Source: Tupaia tana
Lineage: Eukaryota; Chordata; Mammalia; Scandentia; Tupaiidae
DNA length: 64,000 nt
Assembly: GCA_026018925.1 (NCBI GenBank)
Contig: JAKSZU010000006.1
Location: 198,201,449-198,265,448, forward strand
Direction of reading: 5' to 3'
Part shown: piece after piece, positions 51,668 through 62,085 of the stretch
How the letters are laid out: each line of letters begins with the position of its first letter
Numbering within the stretch: the first letter of the stretch is position 1
Notes under the pieces: generated by a model
The model's input: the letters and a program-made list of their open reading frames with translations, nothing else
What the model was told of the DNA's origin: nothing
The model's database searches: none
Translations under genes and position numbers: made by a program

Positions 51668-52109
51668 ATCATACCTCCTGTAGTTCTAACTTGCTGGAAC
51701 CCTGGTCACCTGGTTTAGGAGCCTGAGTGCATTAGGTTCATGGCCAATGTGCTACACCTACCACAGTGTAATTTCTTCAGCTTGAGTGGCACTATCACAT
51801 TTTAGTTTACTTTGTGGAGCCTTCTATTTCTACCCTTAATAACTCATTTTCTAATGGCAATCTGTAGATATATAGTGAATAATTTTGCTTCAACAAAAGA
51901 CAGACCTACATAAGATGGTTTTAAGGGTTAAGGTATAGAGTGGGTATTATTGGAAATATTGTTACATTAAGTGATTAACTATTAGGTGGGTTTGAGGCAT
52001 GTTCTAAGCCCCGTTAATCTCTTCATTAAAGAAAGCTGAGAAGATAATCAGTTAATAAATTTATATTTATATATTGATATAGTTTAAAATCATAATCAAC
52101 ATGACCTCC
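51668..52109. other. Unassigned stretch
   Basis: About 440 bases with no landmark. Confidence 0.3.
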
Positions 52110-52315
52110 GACATCCTTGATTCCCCTTTCTTTGTAGTTTTAAACACTAAACAATTCATTTATGTTCATTATATGAGCATCTCCCTGTCCATCCTCCAAG
52201 TAAGTGGCACAGGTCAGGCATCTCTCTTTTGTTCACTGATATATCTCAAGTTCCTATTATAATGCACATGCCCATACTCAATAAATACTTGTAAATGAGT
52301 GTTAGGACTTACTCT
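52110..52315 (+). mobile_element. L2 LINE 3' end
   Basis: 'catccttgattcccctttctttgtag', 'gagcatctccctgtccatcctcc', 'gtcaggcatctctcttttgttcactgatatatctcaag', 'actcaataaatacttgtaaatgagtg'. Confidence 0.6.
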
Positions 52316-53404
52316 CCTTAGATTTCATGGTATTCAGACTAGTCAAGCCATGATCCAGTTAGTGTTCCCATTTAAAGTAAAACATCCCTATTCAAAAGAA
52401 TATAAGTTGTTATAAGGCCCTTGGTGAGCTGAACCAGACCACATGTAAGCCACACAAGATCCTCTAGTCTAAAGACCATCTTGGCACACACCAGTCTTGG
52501 GCCTTGAAGACCATCACATACATAGTGAAAGGAGGCAAGAAAGCCAGGATCCCTAAGGCCTAGAGTAGACCTGGTGTAGGCTACTTCTTTTATGGTTTTC
52601 CTTGTTCTGCTGTAGCTGGAATAGGATAGAGTATAAGATGCTCAGTAAGTATTTTTTGAATGAAGGGCAAATCCTCCCAAGCAGTAGGCAGCTTTTGCAT
52701 AAAGAAATAGAAGAAACAGAAGCAATCCAAAGAGGAAATGGGTCCAGTGGGAAAAACCTGACAAGCACATGCCATGTAGGTATGAGCCCTTAACTTGTCA
52801 AGTATCCTGGGAACTTCCAAACAGTTGAGGACACAGTCTCTCTGCCTTTATCTACACTGGAGCGCCTCCTTCTCCTTCCCTATACCCCTGCAGGCGTGAA
52901 GCCTTGAGCACCCTCTTGAGGCTGAACATGCCACCAGCAGAAACAATTCAACTTGAATAGAAGAGCATCCATGCATTTTTTTGGTCAGTCAGTATATTTA
53001 TTCTCCTTATTACTATTACGATGGAAGGAATTTTTAATTTAAGGGATGAGTGAATTGTAATTTTTTAAGCACTATCACTTAAAACTATTTTTGCCATCAT
53101 TGAAATTTCACTAAAACACATATATTTCTCTATCTTCTTAATACAGTATTCAGACAACCATATAATACCTTTAAAGTATTTCAGGACCATTTTGGAAATA
53201 GTTTACTTTAATACATGAATACTTAGGGTAGATTCATAAATTTTTTCTTCTGAGTTCTCATGCCTGTTTTTCATAATTTTGCTGTCTCCTCTATGGTAGC
53301 GCATTAGTGTGCATTTCCTAATGCTGTCCTCTTGGCTGCTCCAAGAGCTTTCTGTCCCCAACATATGAGAGGGCATCTTTAAAAAGTTCATGGAAAACAC
53401 ATAT
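52316..53404. other. Unassigned stretch with a weak MIR/L2 trace
   Basis: At 52,620-52,680 'agatgctcagtaagtattttttgaatgaa' is a MIR/L2 end in the sense direction. Over the rest I see no repeat or gene. Confidence 0.35.
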
Positions 53405-53419
53405 AAAAAAAGCTACCCA

Positions 53420-53690
53420 GGGAACCAGCAGTTAGCGTAATGGCTATGTCGCTGGACTCCCACGTAGTCGACCGCGGTTCGCGTCTCGGACCCGGTGGCT
53501 TACAACTCACGCTGGGCGCGTGTGCGTGCGTGCCCAAGATCCCGAGAGGAGAATGGAGGAGAAGGGATTGCGGCGTGACCACCCCCCCTGGGGGGTGATT
53601 TCTCGCTTTCTGTCTCTCTGTCTCTCTCTGTCTGTCTGGCGAGCGCACGCGCCCTATAGCGAAAAACCTCTCTCAAAAAAAAAAAAAAAA
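53420..53690 (+). mobile_element. SINE-A copy, very young, sense (family reference)
   Basis: Nearly all CpGs intact. A box 'tagcgtaatgg', B box 'ggttcgcgtc', middle 'cgagaggagaatggaggag', 3' motif 'gcgccctatagcgaaaa'. Perfect target-site duplication aaaaaaagctaccca at 53,405-53,419 and 53,691-53,705. Confidence 0.98.
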
Positions 53691-53705
53691 AAAAAAAGCT
53701 ACCCA

Positions 53706-54064
53706 TGGATTTCAATTTTTTTGGTACCAAAATTAACTTATACTTTAATTCCATTTTTTTTTCTCACCAAATTTTGAAGTCTCCTCATATATTCTTTTTG
53801 GTTATATATAGAAAAATAGATGACCAAATATATTAAGTTTGTTTTAAATATGAGTGAGCGTCAATATAGGACTTTGAAATATCCATGCATCTCCTTTCCC
53901 AGCTCTCCACATCTAGTTTTTCTCAGCAGTGTTGTTGGGCTAATCAGGCATGTGCCTATTGGATAAATGTGGTATTAGAGACTCTGTTTCAGAGTTTGCA
54001 AGTAGGATATTACTGTTAAAAAAGTGCACATTTTCAAGAACACTTTTCTTAGCCCAGTTCTTAC
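53706..54064. other. Unassigned stretch
   Basis: No landmark. A 118-codon minus frame (53,940-54,296) starts in the next region and ends here. Confidence 0.3.
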
Positions 54065-54121
54065 CAGAGCTGGAAAAGGGAGAAACACCAATAGGATGTT
54101 GTTTGTTCAGCATTTCCATTT
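54065..54121 (-). CDS. Candidate internal exon, unknown gene
   Basis: On the minus strand, one of the best acceptors in the window (ttataattcttttcttgcag, after a 40-base pyrimidine-rich run) sits before 54,121, and a near-consensus donor tctg|gtaagaa follows 54,065. The exon is 57 bases and stays open within a longer 118-codon frame; it reads MEMLNKQHPIGVSPFSSSG after a split codon. Phase is 1 in and 1 out, compatible with the terminal candidate at 38,178-38,260 but not with 49,810-49,896. No repeat covers it and I do not recognise the product. The strong border signals are the main support. Confidence 0.3.
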
Positions 54122-54750
54122 CTGCAAGAAAAGAATTATAAGAAGGAAGAGGAAGGGAAGAAAAAAATGTGAAATGAGTATCATGATCTGGCAGATAGTT
54201 TTGGAAGATTTCTCTGACTTTGGAGTAGAAAAGTGGATTGTGGTGGGTCAAGGAGGAAGCAGTAAGGTTGTTGGAGAGACCATGGCAGCCATCCACATGA
54301 GGGGTGGTGGTGGCTTGGACAAGAGTGGAAGTGATATAGATAGTAAAGGGTGATTGGACTTAGAGTTGTGCATTGGAGATAGAACCCACAGAAAGGTGTT
54401 GGATCTAAAGAGATATTATAGTACTTTGTTTTTATTATTTAGAGTTTAATAATATGTGTACATATCCTACATTTATTATGCTAAGGAATGAAGTCTATCA
54501 GTTAATCCTCATTGTTACAATTATTACCATGGTTGGGTTTGCTCCAAAAGGTATATTACCACATATAGAATTAAAACTAGTCCCACCCTGCAGGTAAGCA
54601 ATCCAGCTGTTTTGAGATTAGAATCTAGAATCTGGTTCTGAAGATTTATCAGAACATATGTTTAGCAATTAACTTGAGAGTTCCACCCCCTACCTTTACC
54701 CCACTGATCTTATTTTATTTATCAAAGAAAGGTAATTTGGGGTTTGTTTA
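54122..54750. other. Unassigned stretch
   Basis: The segment 54,140-54,360 contains 'ctggcagatagttttggaag...gagaccatggcagcc', unassigned. No repeat landmark. Confidence 0.3.
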
Positions 54751-54761
54751 GAAACTCTCAT

Positions 54762-54762
54762 A

Positions 54763-54780
<18 letters not shown>
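54762..54780. repeat. (AT)n microsatellite
   Basis: Nine AT units followed by a T15 run. Confidence 0.9.
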
Positions 54781-54793
<13 letters not shown>

Positions 54794-54980
54794 CTCAACT
54801 GTGTTCATCATACTGCAATGTCCTTTCCTCAGCCCTTCAACTTCTCAGGACCTTGGGTACTTGCATGTGCTCCTGGTGAATTTTTAGGCCAACCAGGGAT
54901 CCAAGCCCATAGTCAGCATGTCTTCTAACACGGCAGTGCGGCACCCTTGGGACTGCACCATCTAGTCTGGGCTAGCTTTT
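54780..54980 (-). mobile_element. SINE-C copy, antisense, older
   Basis: T-run, 'actgtgttcatcatactgcaatgtcc', 'ttaggccaaccagggatccaagccc' and reversed head 'gactgcaccatctagtctgggc'. Confidence 0.5.
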
Positions 54981-55054
54981 AAGGAAAAAAAAAAAAATCT
55001 CCAAATTAATAACTAAATATTTCACAGAAGATAGTAAGAAATACAATTTACATT

Positions 55055-55265
55055 TTTTAAAGGTTTATTTCTCCCCAGAAGAGAGTCAGCACCTCCAAAA
55101 GGGTCTCAATTACGCGATCCTCCTCCAGCCTTCAGCCAGCCCTGGATCATGAACAAGCGCATGTCCAATGCACTCAGGGATGTCTTTGAACTTGAACCAA
55201 AAACCTCTTGTGGATCAGCGTCACAGAGCATCATGTTTTACTGCAGCATCCCTATCTGGCCCTAT
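55055..55265 (-). mobile_element. SINE-C copy, antisense
   Basis: 'aaaggtttatttctccccagaagagag', 'gatcctcctccagccttcagccagccctggatcatg', reversed B box 'gaacttgaacc', and head 'gcagcatccctatctggccc'. Confidence 0.6.
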
Positions 55266-55600
55266 AACTTATAATTCACTCATTTCTTTTAGTTAAAATA
55301 TTTGTAGTGCTCTATTATTCATGGTAACATCGAATAAATTAAGATTGTCTTCATGTTTCAGAGTTTTTTTATTTAGTTCGAGAGTTTACATTTGGCATAA
55401 TTCAGATTGGTTAGATAAATGGTTTGATTTGGTATTAAGCTTGATTTTTGTGGACATTTTATCATTAATTTTAGATTTGGTAGATTTTAGTCTGACACCA
55501 TGTTATATCAGTTCGTATCTGAAAACGTCATTAAGATTCTGGGGATATACAGTTTTACCTCAAGCATACAATCTTATTATCTTATGTTATTTTTATTATA
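55266..55600. other. Unassigned AT-rich stretch
   Basis: A plus frame at 55,321-55,641 runs into the SINE. No known protein. Confidence 0.3.
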
Positions 55601-55615
55601 AGAAAGGGAAGTATG

Positions 55616-55790
55616 CCAGGCGCGTGTGCATGCGTGCATAGATCCCGAGAGGAGAATGGAGGAGAAGGGATTGCGGCATGGCCATCCCCCCTGGGGGGTG
55701 ATTTCTCGCTTTCTATCTCTCTGTCTCTCTTTGTCTGTCTGGCAAGCGCACGCACCCTATAGCAAAGACCTCTCAAAAAAAAAAAAAAAA
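55616..55790 (+). mobile_element. SINE-A copy, 5' truncated, sense
   Basis: Starts at 'ccaggcgcgtgtgc' without the tRNA-like head. Perfect 15-base target-site duplication agaaagggaagtatg at 55,601 and 55,791 shows that the whole insertion is present. Confidence 0.95.
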
Positions 55791-55805
55791 AGAAAGGGAA
55801 GTATG

Positions 55806-57417
55806 AACATTTGAGGTTGGCAATGTTCACAGCTAAATCTTTTGAAATCAAATAAGTTCTCGTTATCATTTTATAGCCATTATTTGCCGTGTTTTTGTGG
55901 TATCTTGTTTCTTCTGAGTTATCCATACAGATTTCCAGGAATTCAAGGTCTAAGAAACATTCTACTAAGAATTTGAAATACCAGCGTATATAAGTTTGTG
56001 GGAATGTAGAGTGTTTTATTACTGTTTTAAGTTTTGAAGACCAGTAAACTGGAGAAGTGTATTGTGTTACGCAATGTGCTATGTTATAAATGTGTTTACT
56101 TTTATTGCACATGATGTAACTAGCATGGAAAAAAACAGAAATAATGATTGTTGATATAATCTTGCCTTAAAGGGGTGGATATGGGGAGTTAGGAGAATAG
56201 CACAAGAGGAGAAAAAAATCTGTTACCAATTACAGTAAAATTATAACAGTGAAAAAGAGTTGCATAGATGAATAATAATAAAACCTTCACCTAGCCTTTC
56301 TGAAAATTTATACACTTTTTTTTTTGCTTAGATGCTTAATAGAGGGAAATACTCCTCTTGGGTTCTTTGGGTAAAAAACTATTTTTAAAAAATTTTGCTT
56401 TCTGAATCTCTTCATCTTTCAGTTTAGTCACCAGAGAATACTATTTGGCTATTTTGAAATCATCTCTGTTCTCAACTTAGTTGCACTTTGCCCGCTGAGA
56501 GCCTTTTCCATCTCAGTCCTTTTTCTTGGTCCTACGTACCACTCGTTTTATCCCTATGTTTTCTACTACAGCCCAGGAAGAAACTTGTTAACAATGGTTT
56601 CTCTTTTAGGAACCTACTAAAAAAATTTCCTTGGTAGAATACATTTATAGGCACCCTACTTTAGTCTGATTCCAGAAAGACAAACAACAAGAAATACAGG
56701 AAAACACACAGCTAAATTCTACACAGATGGACAGAAGTTGCCAAGGGAAAATAGGAAAACAACAAAGACTGTTCATTTGATTTCCAGGAATGGAAATTAC
56801 TGGTAGTCTGCTGTTTTCAAAATAAACTTTGATCTGGGGCTGACTGCTTTGTTAGTTACTCTCATCTGACACTGGGGTGTGGCAGCCCCCCTCATGTGCT
56901 TTTCAAGGTCAGTCTGCAAACTGTAGATATACCAGGTCAACCCAGCCCTCAGATAAGTGCAGAATACTAGTCACTTGTCAATGTGGGCTCCAAGGTAAAA
57001 ACAGAACAAGGCTATGGGGAGGATGCTCTGTCGAAATGGAAAGAAGGAAAAGAGGGTAGAGAAAAATATGCAAAGATGTTGGCCAAAGGAGTTACAGGTT
57101 AGGAGAAAACCATTATCTAATCTATGTGTTATTAATCAATTATAAGTGAATTTTCTCTAATACTCCTGTTGCCTATAGACTTATTCCTTATTCCTCTCCT
57201 TCCTTTCTAATGTTTTTCTTGTCATTCCCTTATGATCCCCCCCCCCCCCTTTTTTTTTCCTCTTCCTTTTCTCCTCTCTTGATTTTTATTTCTTTTGATG
57301 TCGGTGCTGTGGTAAAACAAAGATGAGGTTGGTTGACGACAAATCCACACACAAATAACAGTAATACAAGGTACTCCATGAGAAATACTATAGAGTTACA
57401 TATAAAAACAAAGTCCA
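55806..57417. other. 1.6 kb unassigned, SINE-free
   Basis: A minus frame at 55,800-56,112 reads EFLEICMDNSEETRYHKNTA and could be taken for an exon, but I found no convincing donor. A C13 run lies at 57,237-57,249. The rest has no landmark. Confidence 0.35.
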
Positions 57418-57478
57418 GGCCAGCCTGTGGTATGGTGGTTAAGGTATTGAATCTCACATGGCCATTGGTATGGTTTGA
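57418..57478 (+). mobile_element. SINE-A/B head fragment
   Basis: 'ccaggccagcctgtggtatggtggttaaggtattg' and 'ggtatggtttgagt' are the tRNA-like head only. Confidence 0.55.
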
Positions 57479-57736
57479 GTAGGCTATCTTGGTTGGGGTT
57501 CAGTGAAAGAGGCGAGGGATATAGGAGATGTGCACAGGCAGACTGGTGTGTCCTCAGCCCTGGTGCACACTGCAGGCATCTGACTGACTAGGGTCAACCC
57601 AGACCGATTAAATCAGAATATCTGTGGCATGACCCAGGCAACAGCATTTTAAAAAAGTTCTCCAGGTGACTATAATGTGAGTTTGCATTATTCTGATTAT
57701 ACTTTATGAAGGGAATGATATAACCAGATTTTAATT
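57479..57736. other. Unassigned stretch, MER-like trace
   Basis: 'ccagaccgattaaatcagaatatctgtggcatgacccaggcaacagcattttaaaaaagttctccaggtgac' is a typical MER58/MER20-type hAT relic (Charlie group), in antisense to its usual listing. Confidence 0.5.
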
Positions 57737-58006
57737 ATGTTTTGGGGTTGTTTTTGGTAGATTTTTACCTGAGGGTAAATGTGCTCATTGGGAGTGGGGG
57801 AGGGGAGACAGAGACAGAGAGTGAGAAATCACAACCTAGGGGGGATGGCCATGCCACAGTCCCTTCTCCTCCATTCTCCTCCAGGGATCTTGGGCACACA
57901 TGCACATGTACTCGGTGTGATTTTCAGGCCACTGGGTCCGACCTCCAACTGCAGTCAGCCATGTGAGAATCCAGCAACATAACTGCAATGCCATCTGCTG
58001 GCCTCA
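57737..58006 (-). mobile_element. SINE-A copy, antisense, older
   Basis: 'gtagatttttacctgagggtaaatgtgctc' to 'aatgccatctgctggcc'. Target duplication accagattttaatt. Confidence 0.88.
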
Positions 58007-58038
58007 CCAGATTTTAATTCTTTAAAATATCATTTTAA

Positions 58039-58228
58039 GGGGCCGGCAGGTGGCATGGTTGTTGGGGGGCTGGACTCTCACCTGGCTAATTGCAGTTAAA
58101 GGCCTGTACCTGGTGGCTTGCCTTCTCACTTTCCCTTTCTCTCTGGTCAAATTTAATAATAATAATAATAATAATGTAAATAAATAAATAAAATTAAGTA
58201 AATGATTCCTTTAAAAATAAAAAATAAA
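58039..58228 (+). mobile_element. SINE-B copy, sense
   Basis: Head 'ggggccggcaggtggcatgg', 'tctctggtcaaatttaataataat' and an A/T tail. Target duplication around 'aaaatatcatttt'. Confidence 0.92.
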
Positions 58229-58249
58229 ATATCATTTTGAAGACAGATA

Positions 58250-58545
58250 TAGTGTGAAGGGTAAATGGATGAGAAGGGCAAAGGGTATTTTCAGAGAGAC
58301 CAGTTAGGAGGCTCAAATATTGGCCAGAATGAGTGATGGTGTTGGCTTACACAAGTGTTGCCATGGGGACAACTGTGAGAACTGATTGCTTTCAGGAAGT
58401 AGGAAGTAAAGCTAAGAGAGAAGTCAAGGATGTCTTCTAGTTTGGGGATCTGAACACTTGGGTAGATGGAATGACCATTTATTGAGTTAGAGACAACAAA
58501 AAGAGGGGCAGATTTGGGGGTGCAGGGAGAGGGGAGGTTGTTCAG
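58250..58545 (+). mobile_element. Ancient mammalian interspersed repeat
   Basis: 'gagagaccagttaggaggctcaaatattggccagaatgagtgatggtg', 'agagagaagtcaaggatgtcttctagtttggggatctgaacacttgggtagatgg', 'accatttattgagtta'. 3' part of the same mammal-wide element as at 40.8 kb. Confidence 0.55.
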
Positions 58546-58760
58546 TTGCCTAGATTGTCATCGCCTTCCCATTGTTCCCTGGCAAACTCATACTGCTCCT
58601 TTGAGACAGCTCATATGACAAACCCTGACTTGCTATAGGTCTGTAATATCATGCTTCTATTATTACAGCCCTATTAGGTTTCATTGTCTAGCATAGATTC
58701 TTTGTCTTATTTTCAGTAAAATTCTCTGTGTGCCCAAATTGACATGAGTACTAGTTTCAT
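58546..58760 (+). mobile_element. L2-like fragment
   Basis: 'gcctagattgtcatcgccttcccattgttccctggcaaactcatactgctcctttgagacagctcatatg' has the L2 3' look. Confidence 0.45.
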
Positions 58761-59269
58761 TTTGTGACACAGGAATGGAAGGGAAATTCTCAGTAATTTT
58801 CCCATTTTTAATTCTCTATTGCTTGGTGTGCTTTAGGGCTTGATGGATTTCTTGCTGATTTTCAGAAAAATTCTGCCCATGCTTTAATATAAAGGAACGG
58901 GTGGATGAATACTGTGAATACAAAAATTTGCAATGTCTTTTTGGAGTATGAGCTTTGCTTTCCTGGCATCTTCTGTGTTTTATTTCTTCTCAACCTTAAG
59001 AGGGAAGTGCAATAAAAACCTAAGACAAAGGCTCAACTCAGCACAACATAAAAGCCCAATAAGCTTAAAATAAATCACAAAAGGTTAATCACTTGAAACC
59101 TTTTTTAAGCTGAAGAAAGGATTCGTTATCTTTAAAGGGATAGTCTACCTATTCTGGGTTGCATCAGGATATAGTGGGAATACAGATAACCTGCAATGTT
59201 GTGATCAATTGATCCCCAGTTGTGATCAATGACTACTTTTTGGCAGTGATTAATCAATAAATATATATT
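58761..59269. other. Unassigned stretch
   Basis: No landmark. Confidence 0.3.
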
Positions 59270-59545
59270 GCCTTTGTTTCTGGGGAGGGACTAAGGACAA
59301 TAAAAAACCCAGAATGCCAGTTCCTTGCCTTTAAAGGAGTAGTAGCCTATTGAAGAGACAGACTTTCTTTACCCAGTTAACAATCCCATTAGATGTAATT
59401 GGAAGCTGCATTATGGACATGAGTGTAGGGAACATTCAGAAAAAGGGGAGACCAGGCAGGAAGGTCAGTAAAGATCAGCTGTGAGATCAGTAAAGGCCTC
59501 AAGGGCCATAGGGCCTGACTTTCAAATATTTGGTTGGGCTAGACC
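59270..59545 (+). mobile_element. Ancient mammalian interspersed repeat
   Basis: 'gaatgccagttccttgcctttaaaggagtagtagcctattgaagagacagac' and 'gtaaaggcctcaagggccatagggcctgac'. Confidence 0.5.
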
Positions 59546-60009
59546 TTAAATCATATATAGACCTTTATTTGATGTCATGTGTTAATATTTAAAATGTACT
59601 TATTTTGAAGTGCTAACATACTCAAGTAAAAAAATGCCAAAGGTCTCGTTTCTATTCCTTTCCCCACTCTCATTTCCTCTTTCCAGAGGCATAGCTGAGA
59701 CTCATTTCTTACAAACCTTTTCAGATATAATGTCAAGCCTTTTCACATGTATAGCTTTACTTATTTTAATTGATGACATATTTTCAGTTTTAAAAATGTA
59801 TTCCTTTCCAAGGGCTAACACCGTAAACAACATGAAAATGAAACAAAACAAAACAAAAAAATGAGTCACCTCCGGCCATATCTGTGGTGGTCTGATTTAT
59901 TGGTAGTAAGCGTGGGTGAAGTTTTCTTTTCCTAGGATATTTGCTTTCACACTGATTGGAATATCAGTGCTAGGAAGTAAGCAACTCTGAACCCAAGCAC
60001 TTCAAGAAT
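59546..60009. other. Unassigned stretch
   Basis: Includes a (CAAAA)n run at 59,840-59,858. No family assigned. Confidence 0.3.
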
Positions 60010-60250
60010 GGTAATAATATTGTGCTGAATGCTCTACTATGCTAGAACTCTATGTCTCTTTTCTTTAGCTTCTCACAGCAACTCCACAGTGTGGGTCTTT
60101 TCCCTGTGACAGACGAGGAAACTGAGACTTAGGCTATGTAAACTCAGCATAGGCTGCACAGCTAATAGGAGATGATGGAGTTGACTTCTAAACCTGACCT
60201 TTTCTGCTGTATCACACTGCCTCTCTGCATCTGAAGCTCTTGGTTCTGTA
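60010..60250 (-). mobile_element. MIR copy, antisense, nearly complete
   Basis: 'gctgaatgctctactatgctagaactc', 'tctcacagcaactccacag', 'acagacgaggaaactgagacttagg', 'gctgcacagctaataggagatgatggagttgacttctaaacctgacc'. Confidence 0.85.
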
Positions 60251-60257
60251 TTTTTTT

Positions 60258-60435
60258 TAAGAATTATTTATTTAATTTATTTATTCATTCATTTATTTTA
60301 ATTTGATCAGAGAAAGACAGAGAAAGAGAAAGAGAGAGAAAGTGAGAAAGCAAGCCACCGGGTCTGGGACTTGAACAGTGGTCGGCCATGTGGGAGTGTC
60401 CAGTGCCCTCACCATTACACCACCTGCTGGTCCCC
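60258..60435 (-). mobile_element. SINE-B copy, antisense
   Basis: 'aagaattatttatttaatttatttattc...aatttgatcag' to 'cacctgctggtcccc'. Target duplication cttggttctgtatttt / cttgcttctgtatttt. Confidence 0.92.
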
Positions 60436-60544
60436 TTGCTTCTGTATTTTTAGTACCACATCTGCCATTTTCTCCTTAAGTTCTGAGACTTTAGTGTGAA
60501 CTTGTGGTGGCCCAATAGTGGAAACTTGCTTCCTATTTAAAAAA

Positions 60545-60795
60545 CAAAAAATATATGAATCTATAAGGTGGCATGGTGGTTAAGGCTTTGGATTCCACAT
60601 GGCTGACTGTGTGGTACAACTCCCAGATCTGACAGCTTGAAAAACATGCTGGATGCATGTATGTGCATGCCAAAATCCTAAGAGGAGAATGGGTTGTGGC
60701 CATCCCCCTGAGAGGCATTTCTTACTTTCCCCCTCTCTCCTTCTTTCTCTGTTTCTCTCCAGCAAGTACATGTGCCCTATAGCCAACAATTAAAA
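60545..60795 (+). mobile_element. SINE-A copy, sense, older
   Basis: 'tataaggtggcatggtggttaaggctttgg', 'taagaggagaatgggttg', 'gtgccctatagccaac' and an A-tail. Confidence 0.82.
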
Positions 60796-60856
60796 AAAGA
60801 AAAAAAAATAGAATCTGCTGGGGGCTGAAAGTCAAGGTAGTGTGTCAAGGTGGTGT

Positions 60857-60876
60857 GTATTATTATTATTATTATT
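60857..60876. repeat. (TTA)n short tract
   Basis: Six TTA units. Confidence 0.85.
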
Positions 60877-60917
60877 TTAAAATGTGGATTAACTGCCTTC
60901 CTCATTGTGAGTTTTTT

Positions 60918-61090
60918 TTCTTTTCGGAGAGTTTTTTTGCTATAGGGCGCGTGCGCTTGCCAGACAGAGAGAGAGAGACAGAGAGACAGAAAGCGAGAAA
61001 TCACCCCCCAGGGGGGATGGCCACACCACAATCCCTTCTCCTTCGTTCTCCTCTTGGGATCTTGGGCACGCATGCACATGCGACTGGCGT
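60918..61090 (-). mobile_element. SINE-A copy, 5' truncated, antisense
   Basis: 'ggagagtttttttgctatagggcgcgtgcgc' to 'cacatgcgactggcgtg'. It stops at the same place as the other head-less copies. Confidence 0.9.
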
Positions 61091-61186
61091 GTTTATTTAT
61101 TTATTTATTTTTGGAGAGGTTTTTGCTATAGGGTGCGTGCGCTCACCAGACAGACAGAGAGAGACAGAGAAACAGAAAGTGAGAAA
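61091..61186 (-). mobile_element. SINE-A copy, strongly 5' truncated, antisense
   Basis: (TTTA)n reversed tail, 'ggagaggtttttgctatagggtgcgtgc' and purine block to 'cagaaagtgagaaa'. The sequence 'ctcattttgagttttt' that follows repeats 'ctcattgtgagttttt' found left of the preceding copy. Confidence 0.88.
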
Positions 61187-61479
61187 CTCATTTTGAGTTT
61201 TTGAACCTGATATGATAGGAGTCTAATGAGTAATAAATATTTATATCTACTTCATTTTTTTCCTCATTTTAATTAGCATTTTGGATTCAAGTTTAGGAAT
61301 TACTTTTAATTTAGGGGGAGAGGGATCTGGCATCTTCTTTGCATAAAGATTCTTAACCCACATTTTCTCTTTTATTTATTTTTCTTTTTTTATTATGTCA
61401 AAGAGCACATGGGTGTGCCTGAGGGAGAGAGAACTTCCCTCCTCCCAAAAAGAGAGCTTAAAAATGGTCACTCTGGCTG
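61187..61479. other. Unassigned stretch
   Basis: Contains 'tttattatgtcaaagagcacatgggtgtgcctgagggagagagaac' at about 61,390, perhaps the 3' part of an old SINE. Otherwise no landmark. Confidence 0.3.
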
Positions 61480-61720
61480 CTCTATGAATAATGACTTGCA
61501 AGTGACAAAACTAAGAGCAGGGAGGCCTGCTTGGAGGTTATTCCATGAAAACAGGTGAGAGTTGACCGTGACAAAGGAGCTGGAGGAAAGTGGGAGAATT
61601 TTAGAGCTGTCCATGGATGGAAGAGACGAGGGCTCCATGTGGGAAATGAAGAAAAAGAGGACTCATGAGTAATCCCAGGGTTTCTGGTTTGTGGAGCCAA
61701 TTATACGTGGTGCTCTTGGC
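61480..61720 (+). mobile_element. Ancient mammalian interspersed repeat
   Basis: 'gagcagggaggcctgcttggaggttattcc', 'ctggaggaaagtgggagaattttagagc', 'gactcatgagtaatcccagggtttctggtttg'. Confidence 0.55.
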
Positions 61721-61837
61721 TGACGATGGCAGAGTTTCTTAGTCTTTTTTTAATTGATGGATTTTAATAAAATAATGTTATCTCAGAGTTTCAGATATCA
61801 TGACATTTCCTCATGCTCTTTCTAGGCTTTTGTTTTC

Positions 61838-62029
61838 TTTTTTTCATTTTAATTTTTCATGTGGGGAGAGGTTTAGAATCTCAGTTGCTGCCTCCCTTCT
61901 CCATTCTCCTCTTGGGCTTTCGGGCATGCAAGGTCCCAATGTGAGTTTTAAGCCTCTGGGTCCTGTACCTGAACCCTGGTCAACCATGTGGGAGTCCAGT
62001 GATGTATCCATTGTGCCATCTGCTGGCCC
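61838..62029 (-). mobile_element. SINE-A copy, antisense, deleted
   Basis: 'gtggggagaggtttagaatctcagttgctgcctcccttctccattctcctc' to 'ttgtgccatctgctggccc'. The purine-rich part is gone. Confidence 0.8.
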
Positions 62030-62085
62030 AAGATTGACCTTCTTGCTAATAATGAGACTGTATATTTTCCTTATGACAATTATCT

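Noticed and set aside
53203..53400. 65-codon minus frame with SSWSSQEDSIRKC
   Set aside because: Acceptor is weak, no donor, and one frame of this size is expected by chance.
53420..53510. A box and B box strings that could be a tRNA gene
   Set aside because: They are the tRNA-derived head of SINE-A; the cloverleaf does not close and the A-tailed body follows.
55582..56112. 176-codon minus-strand frame with a protein-like part EFLEICMDNSEETRYHKNTA
   Set aside because: The last third is SINE-A. The unique part has an acceptor-like string but I found no convincing donor, so I do not list it as an exon.
59870..59990. Minus-strand stretch with acceptor 'ttgcttacttcctag' and donor 'gag|gtgact'
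   Set aside because: Every reading frame between the two sites has a stop, so it cannot be a coding internal exon.
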